From positions 68,728,315-68,792,314 of the forward strand of contig OZ024869.1 of NCBI GenBank assembly GCA_964017185.1: a DNA stretch of 64,000 bases, written 5' to 3'. Shown here piece after piece: positions 24,559-38,097 of this stretch. Every line of letters begins with the position of its first letter. Positions within the stretch are counted from its first letter, which is position 1. The notes below the pieces were generated by a model, which was not told the origin of the DNA, did no database searches, and saw only the letters and a program-made list of their open reading frames with translations. The DNA comes from Rugalucina vietnamica (Eukaryota; Mollusca; Bivalvia; Lucinida; Lucinidae). A program made the translations under genes and the position numbers.

Positions 24559-24798
24559 GAGCCTGTGCATGTGAAAACCAACAATTTGGGTTGGGGTTGC
24601 AACCAGGTCTGACACAAACCGGGCTGTACAGTCACAGAAGCAGGCCAGAAGCTTGAAATTTTGGATTCAAGAAGAAGAGAGATTGTATTATCAGTTTAGC
24701 GAAAACAAAGGCGCAGATCAGCTGTGCAGTTACTGCACAGCTGATCTGCGTCTTTGGTTTCGCATAAGCAATTTGTTGGTTTTCTGATGCAGTAGCTC
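24559..24798 (-). mobile_element. Family A hairpin MITE, copy 9
   Basis: GAGCC...AGCTC, with a central hairpin CAGCTGTGCAGTTACTGCACAGCTG, the TGTGC/GCACA stem variant with both arms changed together. The right flank is not a match for ATAT. Confidence 0.88.
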
Positions 24799-25468
24799 CA
24801 ATCTCCGAGGCAGGTTACCAGCCGTAAATGAACATTCTTTTGATATGACTCTCTTATTGAATCAGTGAAATAAACAAGAATCAATTTCCACAGAAATATT
24901 TTCATAACCTTAATGGCTAAATAGTACTTGAGCCTTGGAGCTGGTTTAAGCCCTGCGGACAAGCTCGACTGTCAGGATCATTAATTTTTGGCTGATATTA
25001 TAAACAGTGAACATAAAGAAATTGAGCTCTTTATCAATACAAGCATAAAATTTAATGAGCGTGATTCTTGTCGACTTTGTTTTACTGTTTTACGCTGCTT
25101 AATCACAGGTAGCCAAGCCTCAACTGGACCATAATAATGACAGAGATTCTATTGTGGAGTCTGGTTTTTCATGGCCGAAAAAAAACGTACCTGATAAAAA
25201 TCTTTTTTTACGAGTCTCAAGTAGCGGATACACCTGTTTTGCTGAATTAGGTCAGAGACAGGTGCTGAGCGAGATTTTGAAAAAGTGAAACCCATTGAGA
25301 TTTACATTACGCATGGTTGTTTGCGATAAGAGTGGTTTACGATAAGGTTTTCAGTTCATTCTTGGGTAATGGTCGGACACATTGGATAAAATCGTTTGTA
25401 TTATATCAGTGGCTATGTGGTGATAACATTGTCACCAAGATAATATTTTTTCAACACTTGACATCTTA

Positions 25469-25568
25469 ATGGAGCAGGATACTAATTTTGTCCAAAACTT
25501 CAGACTCACTGACAACATTCGGAGGAGGTTACGCAAATGTATACTATTACTGCGGAAGAATGGGAAAG
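25469..25568 (+). CDS. Candidate first coding exon a of the Ser-rich gene
   Basis: ATG GAG at 25469 opens 33 codons ending in LLLRKNGK, then G|GTGCGT, an acceptable splice donor. The exon ends in phase 1, and exon 45848 begins with the two bases (AT) that complete GAT (Asp), giving GK-D-RVQVG. The peptide is basic and amphipathic (DNIRRRLRKCILLLRK). The join would need a 20.3-kb intron. Similar phase-1 exons lie closer to exon 2, so this could be one of several alternative starts or a chance open frame. No TATA box is evident upstream. Confidence 0.4.
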
Positions 25569-28500
25569 GTGCGTATCATCCGACTTAGAAATTGTTCAGC
25601 CCAGCATCACTTTCAATATTCTTTGATGTTTCTGGTTTTATTAACTTAAATGTGATACAGAGAGACTATTACCCTTAAAACCAGTCACCGATAGCTGTTT
25701 TATGAACATCTTTTGAGTTTCTTCTTTAAATGAGTCCAAGCTTTAGAACAGAACGACTTGTCAATACAAGGATTTTAATGAGTTACAGTTCCATTAATGA
25801 CTGCACTGAAATCATCACAGATGTTTGAATAGTTAAATGTCTAAAGAAATGTTAAAGAAATGTTTTTTAATTATTTTGATATCAGATTTTACATCTGAAT
25901 TATTTTTATTTCATCATTTTCCAATGAAGCAAAACAGAAAGAAAAATAATGATATTCATCTTCTATATTGCTCAAGCAGCTGTGAGGTCTCTGTCACAGA
26001 AATTAAGGAATTTTTTGAGATCAGTAGAAATTCATAGCAATTAAATGGACCCAATACCAATAATTAAGGCTTTATCAGTTTTTTGCCAGACTTCTGTTTT
26101 CTTTCTAAATTTTAAGTTATAATATTAATGCCATTGTCTTGTATTGCTTCTTTTGCATACTGAAAGAAATAAAGTTGATCAAAATGTATGAAATGCTAAA
26201 ATTTCAGCATTGCTTAAAGATTTCAAACTTTATGTTCACTGATGCATTCAACTGAAACTAACTGCTAAACAAACATGCTTTAATTAACCCAATCAATAAG
26301 GCATGACCATGAAGGGCTACCTTACATCAAAGGTTAAATAACAAGGACACATATGGAGGCCCCTAATTAACACCTACTGTAATTAATTGTTGTACAAACA
26401 CAGACATAAGGCCTAGGTAATTATTTCCATGACTTCTGTGGAGAAAAAAGAAAACCATTTTAATTGATTATGTAATAGAAGCCATCTCCATTGTCCAATA
26501 AGCTAATGAGGAACAAAACTGTTCTGCAAGGAATTTTCATTATCATTCTGACTTTTGTCATCATACAGAAAACTTTGGATTTTACAAAATCTTGAATAAT
26601 GATAAATTATGTGTTAAATTCTTAAGCAGTGTTAATTAATTCAGTGGTTAAAGAGACTTGCTTTGCTGACAATTATATCTGTGACAAGTTCCTGAAAATG
26701 GTTGGGGTACTGATGAATCAGCAGTATCATCTGACTGGTATGTAAGACTTTGGATACATGTAGATTGTGTCTTATGGTGTTGTATTTGTCACTTTGGTCA
26801 TTTTCGAGAAACTTACACAGTGGATTTTCTTTTGTTTTCTCTCCCATTTCTGCTTTGACAATCACAAAATAATAGATGTTGTACATCTAGCTGCGGAGCA
26901 GCTGCATCATTATTGTGGTCACAAATTACTAAAATTACGATTAATTTCATGACATTCTCCATAAATAATATGCATATTTACATAAATTTGCGATATATCA
27001 ACTTCATGATTGTTTTGTTTTGTAAGTTTTGTAACTTCCACATGTGCTGTTATGTTCGAATGTCATATGTTGGTAGAATGTGTGTAATAGTATGTGCATG
27101 CAACAACAGGGAATGCTTGCTTTCATGTAATACATGTATGTTGGTCTAATAAGATAATTAATTTTGACACCCTGTTCTAGGGTAAGATCATGGAAAGGGA
27201 AGTAGTATAGTACTAGCGGACAATGTCTGTTGTAAGTTCATATTCATTGAAAAATGGGAATTCTAAGAATTTTTGTTCATTTTTGGATCTATACTTTTCC
27301 CCTTTGAGAAGCACATTCAATTGCTATTTAATACTCATTTTATGATCCATATACATATGACATAGAATGTTTTTCATTAAATTGTGTGCTGGAACCATGG
27401 TATTGCCCCAACCTTCCAACCAGAAACTCATAAAGGCATCCAAAACAATTGATTTACACCCTGTCTGATGATCAAAGTGAATCATTAAACAGGTCTCCTG
27501 CTGCTCAGCGAACAATGTGATATACAATTTCTCACCTCACTAATATTTTCTTAGAATTGTTTTAATGAACCATGGGAGCCAGACAGGGAGAACCCCTAGG
27601 TCCTATTTATTACCTTTTTCTGAATAACCATGTGCCATTAATTAAGATCATTTTTCATTAACTGTTCCTACTTAGCACCCTGCAAGATCAAAGCATGCTC
27701 ATTATGCACAGATCATTTGAAGCAATTCTCTAGGGCCTCTATAGCTTCAGACCTTGAGCAGACCCTTATGCTAATGAAGTGGGCAGCCTAAATGAATATA
27801 GATGATATTATAAATATTGAAATATTAATCATAGTTAAAAATCTTCATGGAAATTGCTAATTTTGCTTGGAAGTAAATTAATTTTTATATACAACATTAA
27901 ACATTTCAAAATTGACACAGAAATTGAACTTTACTAGGTGTACATTTATATATATGTACATTATCCTCTGCTGAAAATACATTTATCAATATTTTTACCG
28001 AAAAACTTGGACACAAATTTCATCAAATTCGTAATTGCTAATTTTGAGACATCAAAAATAAATTAAATAAGAAAGATACTATAGGAAAAGTTAAATACAT
28101 GCAAATCATTGGAAGATAGAATAAACTGAATGCTTTATACAACTGCATTTTTTTGTTCAAAATTCATGGCAAAATTCTCCAATCTTTTGTTCGTCTTTAC
28201 ATTAATTTTGTTGGACCCTTTACCTGTAATTTCAGCAGTTTAAAAATCATTTGAGTATCAACAACTATGCTAATGTCTCATTTATCAGCTACCCATCTTA
28301 TTACACTCACCCCAAAGCAAGGGAAAACTTGCTCCCTTGTGCTTATGCAAAAAATGTGCATCAACTGACCACGACCACCACCCTGATCAAGTAAAATCTT
28401 CCCATTTCAAAAATCAGACATTTCAGTTCTTTCAAAAGCTTGCGTTGCATTTAATCCCAGCTCAGGCTGTGCATATTCATATCAAAACCCACAGACAGGT

Positions 28501-30832
28501 TTCCTTGTGGCAGAGTATCATTGATCAGCTATAGCAATCTTATCTGCAGTCATCTTGCACATCTTCATTTATCAAATTTGGTGTAAATTACCATTACTGG
28601 GTTCAAGTAACACCAAATATTTTATTTGTCCTCTCCATTTATGTGGTCCAAAGCCACAATTTGTGTCTCAAATACTCCTAAAATCGCAGCCCAGATTATT
28701 GCACATTTAAGATGATAATTGTGGCAAATTGTCCGAAATTGGGGTCACCTATGGTTTCAAATTGGATGAAATGATAAACTAGCATCATTGGTTTGAAAAT
28801 TTTAGATGCAACATAATTTATTTTTTGTGAGGTTTTTGTCAGCACCCAAAACAAGGTTTCAAAATCACAATCTTCGCATTGCACAAATCACTTGCTATCG
28901 GAGTGGTCTCGTATTTGACCCACCAACAATACAATGATTGTAATGGGGCCTGTTTCATTATATGCACCAAATACTATTTATACTATGAAATAGCTATTGT
29001 TTTCATAGCTTGGTTCCTTTTCTATTGTAATTATTTGAAATTCATAAATGTCATAAGAAGCCAAAATTTAGCACTATATAATTTTGTCTGACCAATAAAT
29101 TTCTGTCCACTTAGCAGATGTCATTTTTGGGTTTTGCTGAACATGTTGTACCAGAGCCCATTTTGAATTCTTGTAAACCGCCCCTAACTAATTTTACATT
29201 CAAGTTTAATTACAAGATAATCACTACATATGTCAACCAAAATATTAGCTTTTCCCAAACCAAGCCATGTTTAATTTTTGCAGCTGTAAGCATATGGCAA
29301 AAATCACATTTTTATGATCATCTGCATTTCATCTTTTTCTTGCTACAGAAATGCTGAGATTGACTAACTAGGATTTGATCAGAAGGTCTGCCCTGAAGTG
29401 CTCCCAATGGTCATCATTAATCAAACAGATTAGTGTTATCTTTGACTCTTCTTTCTATGCTAGCCCTTTCATGTCTGAAAAGAGCCTGAGCTTGAAATTC
29501 AAATGTATGAAAACATGTGACAATGTGCATATGGCTATCTTTGGGGATTTATGAAAATCTATTGTGCTTGTAACAACAATATGTGAATCTGTTGATTCGA
29601 TTCTGATCATTATTTATCATCAACATGTGAATCTGCCCCGAATTTACACAGACATGTGTTTCAGTCTTGCCTTTCAACAGACAGAGCAAGACTTAAATCA
29701 AAAGTATTTACATTCTTTTCATTGAACTCAATGCAAATATTTGAGCATATAAATTATTTGGCATTTACATATAAATCCAGCCAGGTTGAGTCTTTTCTCA
29801 ATGCTTTATTCTTCTATTGGATTAGAAAGAAATTGTTAAATATCTGTGAAATAGCTTTAAAGTGTCATTTTCACATGGCTAGAAGGCTCAGATCTCTAAT
29901 TTCTTTAGCAGAATTCATAGTTTCATCTTTAAGTTTGTTTGTCACCTCTCTAAGATCTTTCCTTTATGCTCTGTAAACAATGTTTTATTATCAACAGAGA
30001 GCCAAAAAACTGTCATTTTCTATGTGAAGAGATGAGGTGCTAATATTCCCCCCTGTAGTATTCCTAGCTGGCTATTAAATTAACAACTTCTTTGAGTAGT
30101 GTCTATATCAAACATATGCTTTCAACACAGTCTTTAATTTGCTTGTTGACTTTTTGTTTGTAAACACAATATGCTGGTCAAGTCAATATAACCAACAGTT
30201 TGATAGGCTCAATTTCAACATTAGGTTGATTGAAATGCCAGTCCGACCATTAATGTGCTCGATCATGCAAGACTTCAAAATCACTTCAATATCAGACTTC
30301 TGCAAGTAAATGTATGTGTTTCATTCTGATGCGAATATATGCAGAATTGGAAGGGTTTTGATCTTCAATGAGCATGCACTGAGGCTTGTTATTCTTTCCC
30401 CATATTCTTTCTTTGCAAATAACAATGGCCACTGGGATACTGAAATGGTTGGGCTCTTATGCCTTCATATTCAATCACCCTAGCTTTGTATTTGATAGTG
30501 ACTTATCTCAAAGAACTTTACAGCTTTCCTTTTCCAAAGTATGCCTTGATGATTGATTTCTATTTAATACCCAGATGGGGACTTGTATATCTTGCCCCCT
30601 ACCTCTGGTAACAGAACCCACATCTCCCAGCTGACCAGCTAATGATGTTATCTCTGCACCTCTCTGGCTGCTGTCCAGTATCAGAGATGCCTATGATAGC
30701 TTATTATGGAATCAGGGGTCTCGGACATTAATCATTCCTGAGTGACAGGCAGCAACTGACCACAACAGGTGCTGGGCTAGCAATAACAAAATTAGGTAAT
30801 TACTGACCTCGGCTGATCTATCATGGTAACAA

Positions 30833-30923
30833 ATGGAGATGGAAGCTTTGGAAATGTGTTGTGGTACTTGTTCTTTTTCTACTGATGGATTTGCATGGTT
30901 GGAGTTACCTGGCCGAGACAATG
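30833..30923 (+). CDS. Weak candidate alternative first exon
   Basis: ATG GAG ATG GAA opens 30 codons ending LPGRDN, then G|GTATGT, a good donor in phase 1. Joined to exon 45848 this gives DN-D-RVQVG. No promoter motif seen. Cysteine-containing and with no recognised content. Confidence 0.18.
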
Positions 30924-31929
30924 GTATGTCACTTGGACCTTTTCTTGCAAGTTTTCAAGTCTCAGTATTTTTACCCTGGCAATCCATAATTTAGCTACTC
31001 CATAGTTGGAGCAAATAACATCAATAAGGCAATGCATGTAAACATTTTCTTCTTGAAAAAAATGATATAATCTTTCTTCCTTTTTCACCCCATTATTACA
31101 AACTGTCCAAATGTCGAAATCGAAATAGGCATCAATGGTTGCAAGTTGTTATTAGCTAATTTTTAATTTCTTCTTTCTTTGTGTTTGTAATTAGAATTTT
31201 CTGTGAGACAAATTTAATTTTGCTGCTCATATTATAGCTAATGATAAGGATGATTTGAGTTTTAATGAACAATTTGTTGAGATGTAGAAGACACATGGCC
31301 TCTATTACATCTAGTGTTGAAGAAATTGCTGACAAATTGCTGGCTGCTGATGATGACCCAACTTAATTAGGTGAACATTTAGATAAAATTGTTACAAAAT
31401 TTCAGACATTAAAGAAAATTGGAATCTCTAATGGGCCAGTCAGTGGCAATGATGAATCTGTTTTAATGGTCTATCTGAAAGATGACTGGTTTACGATGAA
31501 AGTAAAATTTTCTGATGTCACAAAAACATTATTTTTGCAATGGTGAACATTGTAGAACCTGATCACATTGAAGCCTTTGATTAGTGTCTGTGGCTGAATG
31601 AGCAAACAGGGTTGGGTCATACATGTCATATTAGGGTTACGGTGATTAGTGATGCTTTGAAATATTCACTCCAATATGTGACAAAAATGGATGTTCTAGA
31701 ACATTGCCCTTGTATTACAAGCCCTTTACAAGATAAATTAACATTGCTCTACCTATGTCAAAGTTACACCTTTCATTTTTGTCATCATATATTTTATCTA
31801 CCTACTTTGAAACATTATAAATCTGTTTAATTTATCACTTATTTAAATGACCATGAACATGTACACTGTTTTCTCATTTAATGGATTACCACCTACTTCT
31901 CAATTTGGGGTATATATTGTGCCTGATCA

Positions 31930-32120
31930 AGATGAAATAACTTATTGAGAGTATGATAATTTGACGACTTGGTATGACACAAACCCGCATGCACAGCCAG
32001 AGACCAGCTAGATAAAAAGAAAACAGATATAGAAAAGGTAGATGTTCAGCAATACTGAGACTGATCAGCTTTCTCAATTGTCTGAATAAGCAACTCCATT
32101 TTCCCATGATCTTTGCTCAT
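31930..32120 (-). mobile_element. Remnant of family A MITE
   Basis: GACACAAACCCGCATGCACA, CTAGATAAAAAGAAAAC, GACTGATCAGCTTTCTCA and a right end reading CCATGATCTTTGCTC match family A blocks in order but are strongly decayed. Confidence 0.5.
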
Positions 32121-32785
32121 CTTATACTGTTATCTTTATTACTGAATGATCTACCAAATTTTTAATAAAATTTTCAAGTTTTCCTTAGTGACCAAAGATT
32201 ATGAAAGCCAGTTTATCTTATCATTAAAAGCCAAGTCATGTCTACCTATCTTGCCATCTTGAGTGTAGGTATGAACATTCTCCAACACAGCTACAACTTT
32301 TGCAAACCCTGACACACTTTCATATTTTACCCTAATAGGATTACGGTCTGGACACATTCTTGATATAATGGTAATCACTCAGGTTCTGTATTAATCCTGT
32401 TATTTTTCTATTGTATCTTAATTTTTCTTTTGTTGTCTTGGATATTAAACCAATTAGCAATTTTATTTATTAATCTACTAAACTTGTGGGATATGTCACC
32501 TTCCAGCTAATCTGAAAGTCTTGTGGAATCATGTTCAGATTCCTTCTCTAGTGTATTACCATCGGAGAAGTTTGGTTCATTCATTGTACGTAGTTGAGCC
32601 AGCTGAATCGTCTATTTGGGGAAATGTTGGGAGGGCCTTTTTTTTGGTTATATGTGTATCAGGAGCATATAATCTTCTCACCGTGAGATATTATAGGCTC
32701 CTGATGTGTATGTATCTGATACAGTAAAGTTCAGGAATTGACATTAACATTCAGCATGGTAAGAACATTTACATCACTTTAAGTT

Positions 32786-32847
32786 AGTTCATTTGTTTAA
32801 GTTGCGTTGACTGGCAGTTCATTTGTTTAAGTTGCGTTGAGGTTTAC
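32786..32847. repeat. 31-bp direct duplication
   Basis: AGTTCATTTGTTTAAGTTGC plus GTTGA occurs twice in tandem. It is directly followed by CCCAGTCAACAATTTTTCAG, a SINE-tail fragment. Confidence 0.75.
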
Positions 32848-33624
32848 CATCCCAGTCAACAATTTTTCAGTTATGATGGGAAACTGTTTATTTGGGCTTA
32901 CTCATGCCATCAAATTTTATAGCCTGATTGACAGGTAGGGCAAAATATTGGAAAGTGATATTGAAAATATATTGATGCTCACTTTAGATTCTCTATTAGA
33001 TTATAGTTTAATGTCAAAATATGTATAATTTATAGGCAAACATGACTTTTATGTACATTTTACTTAAAATTTACTTAATATCAAAGTTTAACAGTAATTT
33101 AACATGCATTTACATACATAAATACATTAATTTGATCGAATTCGCTTGAAGACAAGTACCACCATGGTCATGTCTCGAAAGATTGGGAAATGTTTTTTAA
33201 ATTAAATTGAAATGTCCGTGGTATGAAAAAGTTAATATAAATGTTTTGAAACTGAGAAATGTACATTTACTTAAATTAGTTTCGGACTGCACATTTGAAG
33301 GTATTTTTTAATCAATTTCAATTTTACAACCACAAAAATATTAGCTTCAAATAGATTGCAGCTTTTTTAACATTTTTTAAATTATACATAAGGTGCAAAA
33401 TGCACATCCAATGAATAAAGTTTTTATTTCATTGTTCAAAAGTTTATCTGCTTACGAAATAGTTTGGTTATCATGTGTTGCAAAAACGAGAAAAAAACAA
33501 CCCTGTCGTAACTAGCTATCAGCATGAACTTTGATAGGACGTTAGCCTGTATGTACAATAGTATGCAGAAAACCCTGAAGTCTTTCATCCGTTTTATTCC
33601 AAAATCAGACTGAAATCATTACAT

Positions 33625-33859
33625 GAGCCGCATCGTGAGAAAACCGGATTTTTGCCTAGGCGAAAACAAAGGCGCAGATCAGCTTCGCGGTAACCGCGAA
33701 GCTGATCAGCGCCTTTGTTTTCGCTACTCGGATAGTACAATTCCTCTTCTACTTAAATCCGAAATTTCAAGCTTCTAGCTCTTTTCTGAGCTTGTACAGG
33801 CCGGTTTGTGTCGGACCTGGTCGGAAACCCCGAAGACCGGTTTTCTCGCGTCGCGGCTC
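33625..33859 (+). mobile_element. Family A hairpin MITE, copy 10 (near-consensus)
   Basis: GAGCC...GGCTC flanked by ACAT on both sides. Outer inverted ends and the inner hairpin are almost perfect. The stem tip is TTCGCGGTAACCGCGAA, with paired A-to-G and T-to-C changes against copy 1. Good reference copy. Confidence 0.95.
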
Positions 33860-34989
33860 ACATTATCACAAGCTTTAATTAACGTAGTTGCGATGAACAA
33901 GGTGGCAATTTAAAAGAGAAGCATTGTTGTTTTCTAGTGGATAAATCAGTTCGCTATTCAGCATTACTGTCAGACTTTTCGGGCACTTGCATAACGCGGT
34001 AATATCATTTACCAAAATGTCCTATAATAACCACAATAGGGATGAAAGACGTGTGACAGCAACGTAAAAGAACACCAAAACTTGTCTGAAAAACGAAATT
34101 AGCAGTTACGTGTTGCAAAGCCTGCTAATGGGACTTTGTTTGGTATAGGGTGTACCCCCCGTCCAGATTACATTTGTTGCTGAGCCCATAAAAGGTAGTA
34201 AATCTAGACCAATCTCTTCAGCAACTGACCGTTTCTCTTTGAATCATTCTAGTTTATTTTCTATACCCAGTTTTACGAAATAGTTCATTGATCTCTTAGG
34301 CTTAGCATGATTCACTTGGATTGTGGTTTCATACTAGTGTTGCATTTTCGTGAAGAGGAAGCTCTTATGCTAGTAGAATTCACAAAATACTGGACCTTTA
34401 ACTTGAAATTCATGTTCTCACGTGATGGACTGAAGTATACTAGTCAGGAGCAATATATTTTTCTTATCTTACATTGTCATAACTGTGTATAAAAACATGT
34501 CAAAACTTCTAGTTGGTACTCATGTTGAAGAGGCCATAAAAATTTGCACAGCGAAACCCTTTGAAGTAATAGGATTAAGATAGTATTGTTTCTGACAGTA
34601 AAGACTCTAGTGATAACTGGTTTAAAGCACTTAATTCTATAGGAAGATTCCTTTCTACAGAGACAAAAGAAACATTTGTAACATCACATAAAGTTGTTGG
34701 ACTTCTAAACTCTCATCTTCACTTCAATTTCTCTCATTGTTCGTAGAGGGGCGAAAAAACTATGCAGAGCACTCGATACTGGGAAGAAATGGGAAAGTTA
34801 GCATTTGTTTCCGGACATTTATGATATTGGTTTGATAGGATTTATAAGGGAGTCAAGGTGAAATTCAAAAGAAAGCTGATTAGAACCCCATGAAACCGGT
34901 GATAAAATTAAGAAGTTAAGGGCTGATCCTGAATACTGCTGATAACTTGTTTAAAACCCAGAGCTTTGATGTTGTGACTTATTGTTCAT

Positions 34990-35110
34990 TTTAGTGCTGC
35001 ATGCATCATGGTCTGCATGAGTTTATTGCAAACTTTGGACTTTAAAGAGGAGTAAGGCAGGGTGGAACAGTTACGTTAACAAGTGAATCTGGGACTAATT
35101 GCAAACTGCA
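34990..35110 (+). pseudogene. Decayed LINE reverse-transcriptase scrap
   Basis: Around 35048 the frame reads GVRQGGTV after one stop, resembling the GV.QGG.LSP box of non-LTR reverse transcriptases. The surroundings (34.3-35.9 kb) look like broken coding sequence but are full of stops. The family cannot be named. Confidence 0.3.
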
Positions 35111-36184
35111 GTAACTTTAATGCGATTTTGCTCATGATTTGCAAAAGGAATAAAATGATGGTGATCTTTATGGCGAACATTCTGCGAGAGTAAACTCTGA
35201 TAATTTGGCTGTTAAATAAGAATTAAATATTCAGATTGCTGCGATTCTTGCTATTATTACACACTGTTAGAGCGGATCAATGAAACTGCTTGGGAAATGA
35301 CTGTAACATGAAAGGGACAATAACTGCTTTCATAGCAAATTCATTAATCTTTAAAATCCTGTGAAATTATGGATTGAATTCATAATGATAATAATCAGTT
35401 GGAAAGAAGAAAAACTTGAAAAAGTTGAAAAGGGGAGAAAATATGACATTAGTGCCATTTAACTGGACTATGATTTATGAAATTTGGACAACAGACTTTT
35501 TGATTATAGAAGATTTTGTAAGAGCAATAGACTGGGCTCATTCAAGTTAAAATTTGAGCAGGGCATAAATCTGAACATTGAATATTGTGTTTGTAGTGAT
35601 AATTTGAAGTGATAGCAACCCTCTTGTGAAGTTCGAAAGACCTGGGTTTTGTTTACTGTTCAACAATTGACATTTGATACATGGACTTAGTGGGGATTCA
35701 GGAAGTTTTGGTTATGAAAGTCAATCAAAAATACATCCTCCTCTTCTAATTAATGGGAAAGAAACTTTTTATGATGTCTCAATTCAGGTAGGGTCTAGTT
35801 TGTGTTTTTCCTGTTTTTCCATATTGCATGCAGAGTTGGACTTTTTGTTTATTTTGATACAGCAGAGGTCATGTTGGGAAGGACACTTATCCCGACAATG
35901 CTGTTCTCTAGAAGGCTGTTTATCAGTTCTTAGTGTACATTTTTGCAGTTAACTGACAACATCTCCACTTGAATTTGCAAAAGGACATGGAAATACTAAG
36001 AAAATTTTCATGAATTTGAGAAAGTGCAGATTGTAGGGGTGGCAATATATATCTTAGCATTGGTTGCATCCCTTGTGGAATTTCACTAATTCTGCTGCAA
36101 GCTCATCAGTGCATGTGCAATAAGGAGACTGCACAATGCCTATGACATTTGCTGTAACAGCACTAGATATCGTTTCCGACATAT

Positions 36185-36418
36185 GAGCCTCCTCATGAGA
36201 AAACCAACAATCTGCATATGCGAAAACAAAGATGCAGATCAGCTTCGCGGTAACCGCGAAGCTGATCAGCGCCTTTGTTTTCGCTACTCTGATAGTACGA
36301 TTCCTCTTCTACTTAAATCCGAAATTTCAAGCTTCTAGCTCTTTTCTGTGCTTGTACAGGCCGGTTTGTGTCGGACCTGTTCGGAAACCACATTGTTGGT
36401 TTTCCCACGAGGCGGCTC
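36185..36418 (+). mobile_element. Family A hairpin MITE, copy 11
   Basis: GAGCC...GGCTC flanked by ATAT on both sides, with an intact TTCGCGGTAACCGCGAA hairpin. Its outer ends are the AACCAACAAT/ATTGTTGGTT subtype rather than AACCGG/CCGGTT. Confidence 0.93.
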
Positions 36419-37050
36419 ATATGTATGATACCAAGAATGCTTCTCCATCCTTTCAATTCTTTAACCTAAAAGGGGCTCATTTAGTTGGTTAATTTAATCA
36501 AATTCACTCTGTTATCCCATCAGGAAATGTGGACAAACAAAAGGTGTTTGTGCTGGGTGTTGGTGTTCCTAATCCCTTAACTTCCCCACCCCATAGCTTC
36601 TGACCAATTTCGCACTCAGACAGGATGTCTAGGTGTAGCAAGTTTACCTTAAACACACAATCAAGTTTTCTTAAAGCTTACTGATTGTAAACTGAACATT
36701 TGATTTTCTTATGTGATTTAGCACCTGGAGTTTGATAAAGTTTTCAGTTTAAATATGATTGAAAATGATTAAAAGACCTTACATAGACCCTTTCTTGATT
36801 GAAAACCTTATAGTTATACAGACCTTCTTGTATTTTGATTTTAATATTTTTGATCACTTTCACTGATTATTAAACTATTTGACTTCTTGTATAAGCATGT
36901 TAGGTAAAACTGTTGAAAGTGCAATTAATTCATCCATATACTTGATTGAGTAATTCTGTATATCCTTAATTTCTCGGGAAAATTTTCAGTGTGCAGTACG
37001 AGCTAAATAACCTTCTAGGTCTTGGATGGGGCTGGGAGACCATCAGGAAA

Positions 37051-37317
37051 CCATGTCCGTGAAATGTATACCCCCTTGAACCCCACTTTTATATAGCAAA
37101 ACTGGGGTATGCAGGGGTATACCTATTTTTCTTTTTTTGCTCCAAAACATAGATTGTGGGTACTCGTTAGAACCGCCTTGCTGAGGCGGTTCTAACGTGT
37201 ACCTACAATCTATGTTTTGAGCAAAAATAAGAAAAATATTAAAATTTTTCAGCTGAAAATTTTCATATTTTAATCTCAGAAAATCTTTGTTTATTGCATG
37301 GGCAAGTTTTCGTAATG
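37051..37317 (-). mobile_element. Family B hairpin MITE, copy 2
   Basis: CATCAGGAAACCATGTCCG...GGGCAAGTTTTCGTAATG. Central stem with GTTAGAACCGCC...GGCGGTTCTAAC and flanking TAGATTGTGGGTAC arms. Reverse orientation to copy 1. Confidence 0.9.
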
Positions 37318-37511
37318 ACTGAAATTAAGGCTACAAACACTATTGGACAAGAGCTATCTGAAAAAAAAAGTTTGCAAACCATTTGGTTTAAATTATGGTA
37401 AATGCCTCACTGCTGCAGTGGCTAAATGAGATTTATCCACTTTTAATTAAAGTTAAATGGTCAATTGAGTTTCTCATATAGAATTTCAGGATTAATTTTA
37501 TTTTATCAGTT

Positions 37512-37751
37512 GAGCCGCATCATGAGAAAACCAACAATGTGGTTTCAGAACAGGTCCGACACAAACTGGGCTTTACAGCCACAGAAGACAGCGCGAGGCT
37601 GGAAATTTCAGATTTAGAAAGTAGAAGAATTGTACTATCCCTATGGTGAAAACAAAGGCGCTGATCAGTTTTTCTGTTACCCCGAAGCTACAATCTGCGA
37701 CTTTGGTTTTTTTCGCATATGCAGATTGTTGGTTTTCTCATGAGGCGGCTT
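37512..37751 (-). mobile_element. Family A MITE, copy 12
   Basis: GAGCCGCATCATGAGAAAACC start, ending GGTTTTCTCATGAGGCGGCT. The central hairpin is damaged (TTTTTCTGTTACCCCGAAGC). Only about 115 bp separate it from copy 13. Confidence 0.88.
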
Positions 37752-37868
37752 GGTTATTTGATGAACCCCATCGTGAAATAACCTGCTTGAATCTATATAT
37801 ACATGTATCTACACACCACTTATCCAGAGACAACCAACAAGACTGGGAACAACTGATTTAGATGAAAT

Positions 37869-38097
37869 GAGCCGCGATGCGAGAAAAACGGTATTCGGGG
37901 TTTCCGACCAGGTCCGACACAAACTGGCCTGTACAGTCCCAGAAGCAGGCTAGAAGCTTGAAATTTCGGATTTATATAAGAAGAAGAGAAATGGTACTAT
38001 GCGTGTAGCGAAAACAAAGGCGCTGGTAACTGCGAAGCTGATCTGCGCCTTTGTTTTCGCATAGGCAAAAATCCGGACGATGATGGACGATGATCTC
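37869..38097 (-). mobile_element. Family A MITE, copy 13
   Basis: GAGCCGCGATGCGAGAAAAACGG start. One stem arm has lost about 15 bases (GGCGCTGGTAACTGCGAAG), and the right end is rearranged to a duplicated GACGATGATG. Confidence 0.88.

Noticed and set aside
35674-35952. 92-codon plus frame near a GTAGGG donor
   Set aside because: It has no in-frame ATG at its start, the donor phase would be 0, and the surroundings look like decayed retroelement DNA.
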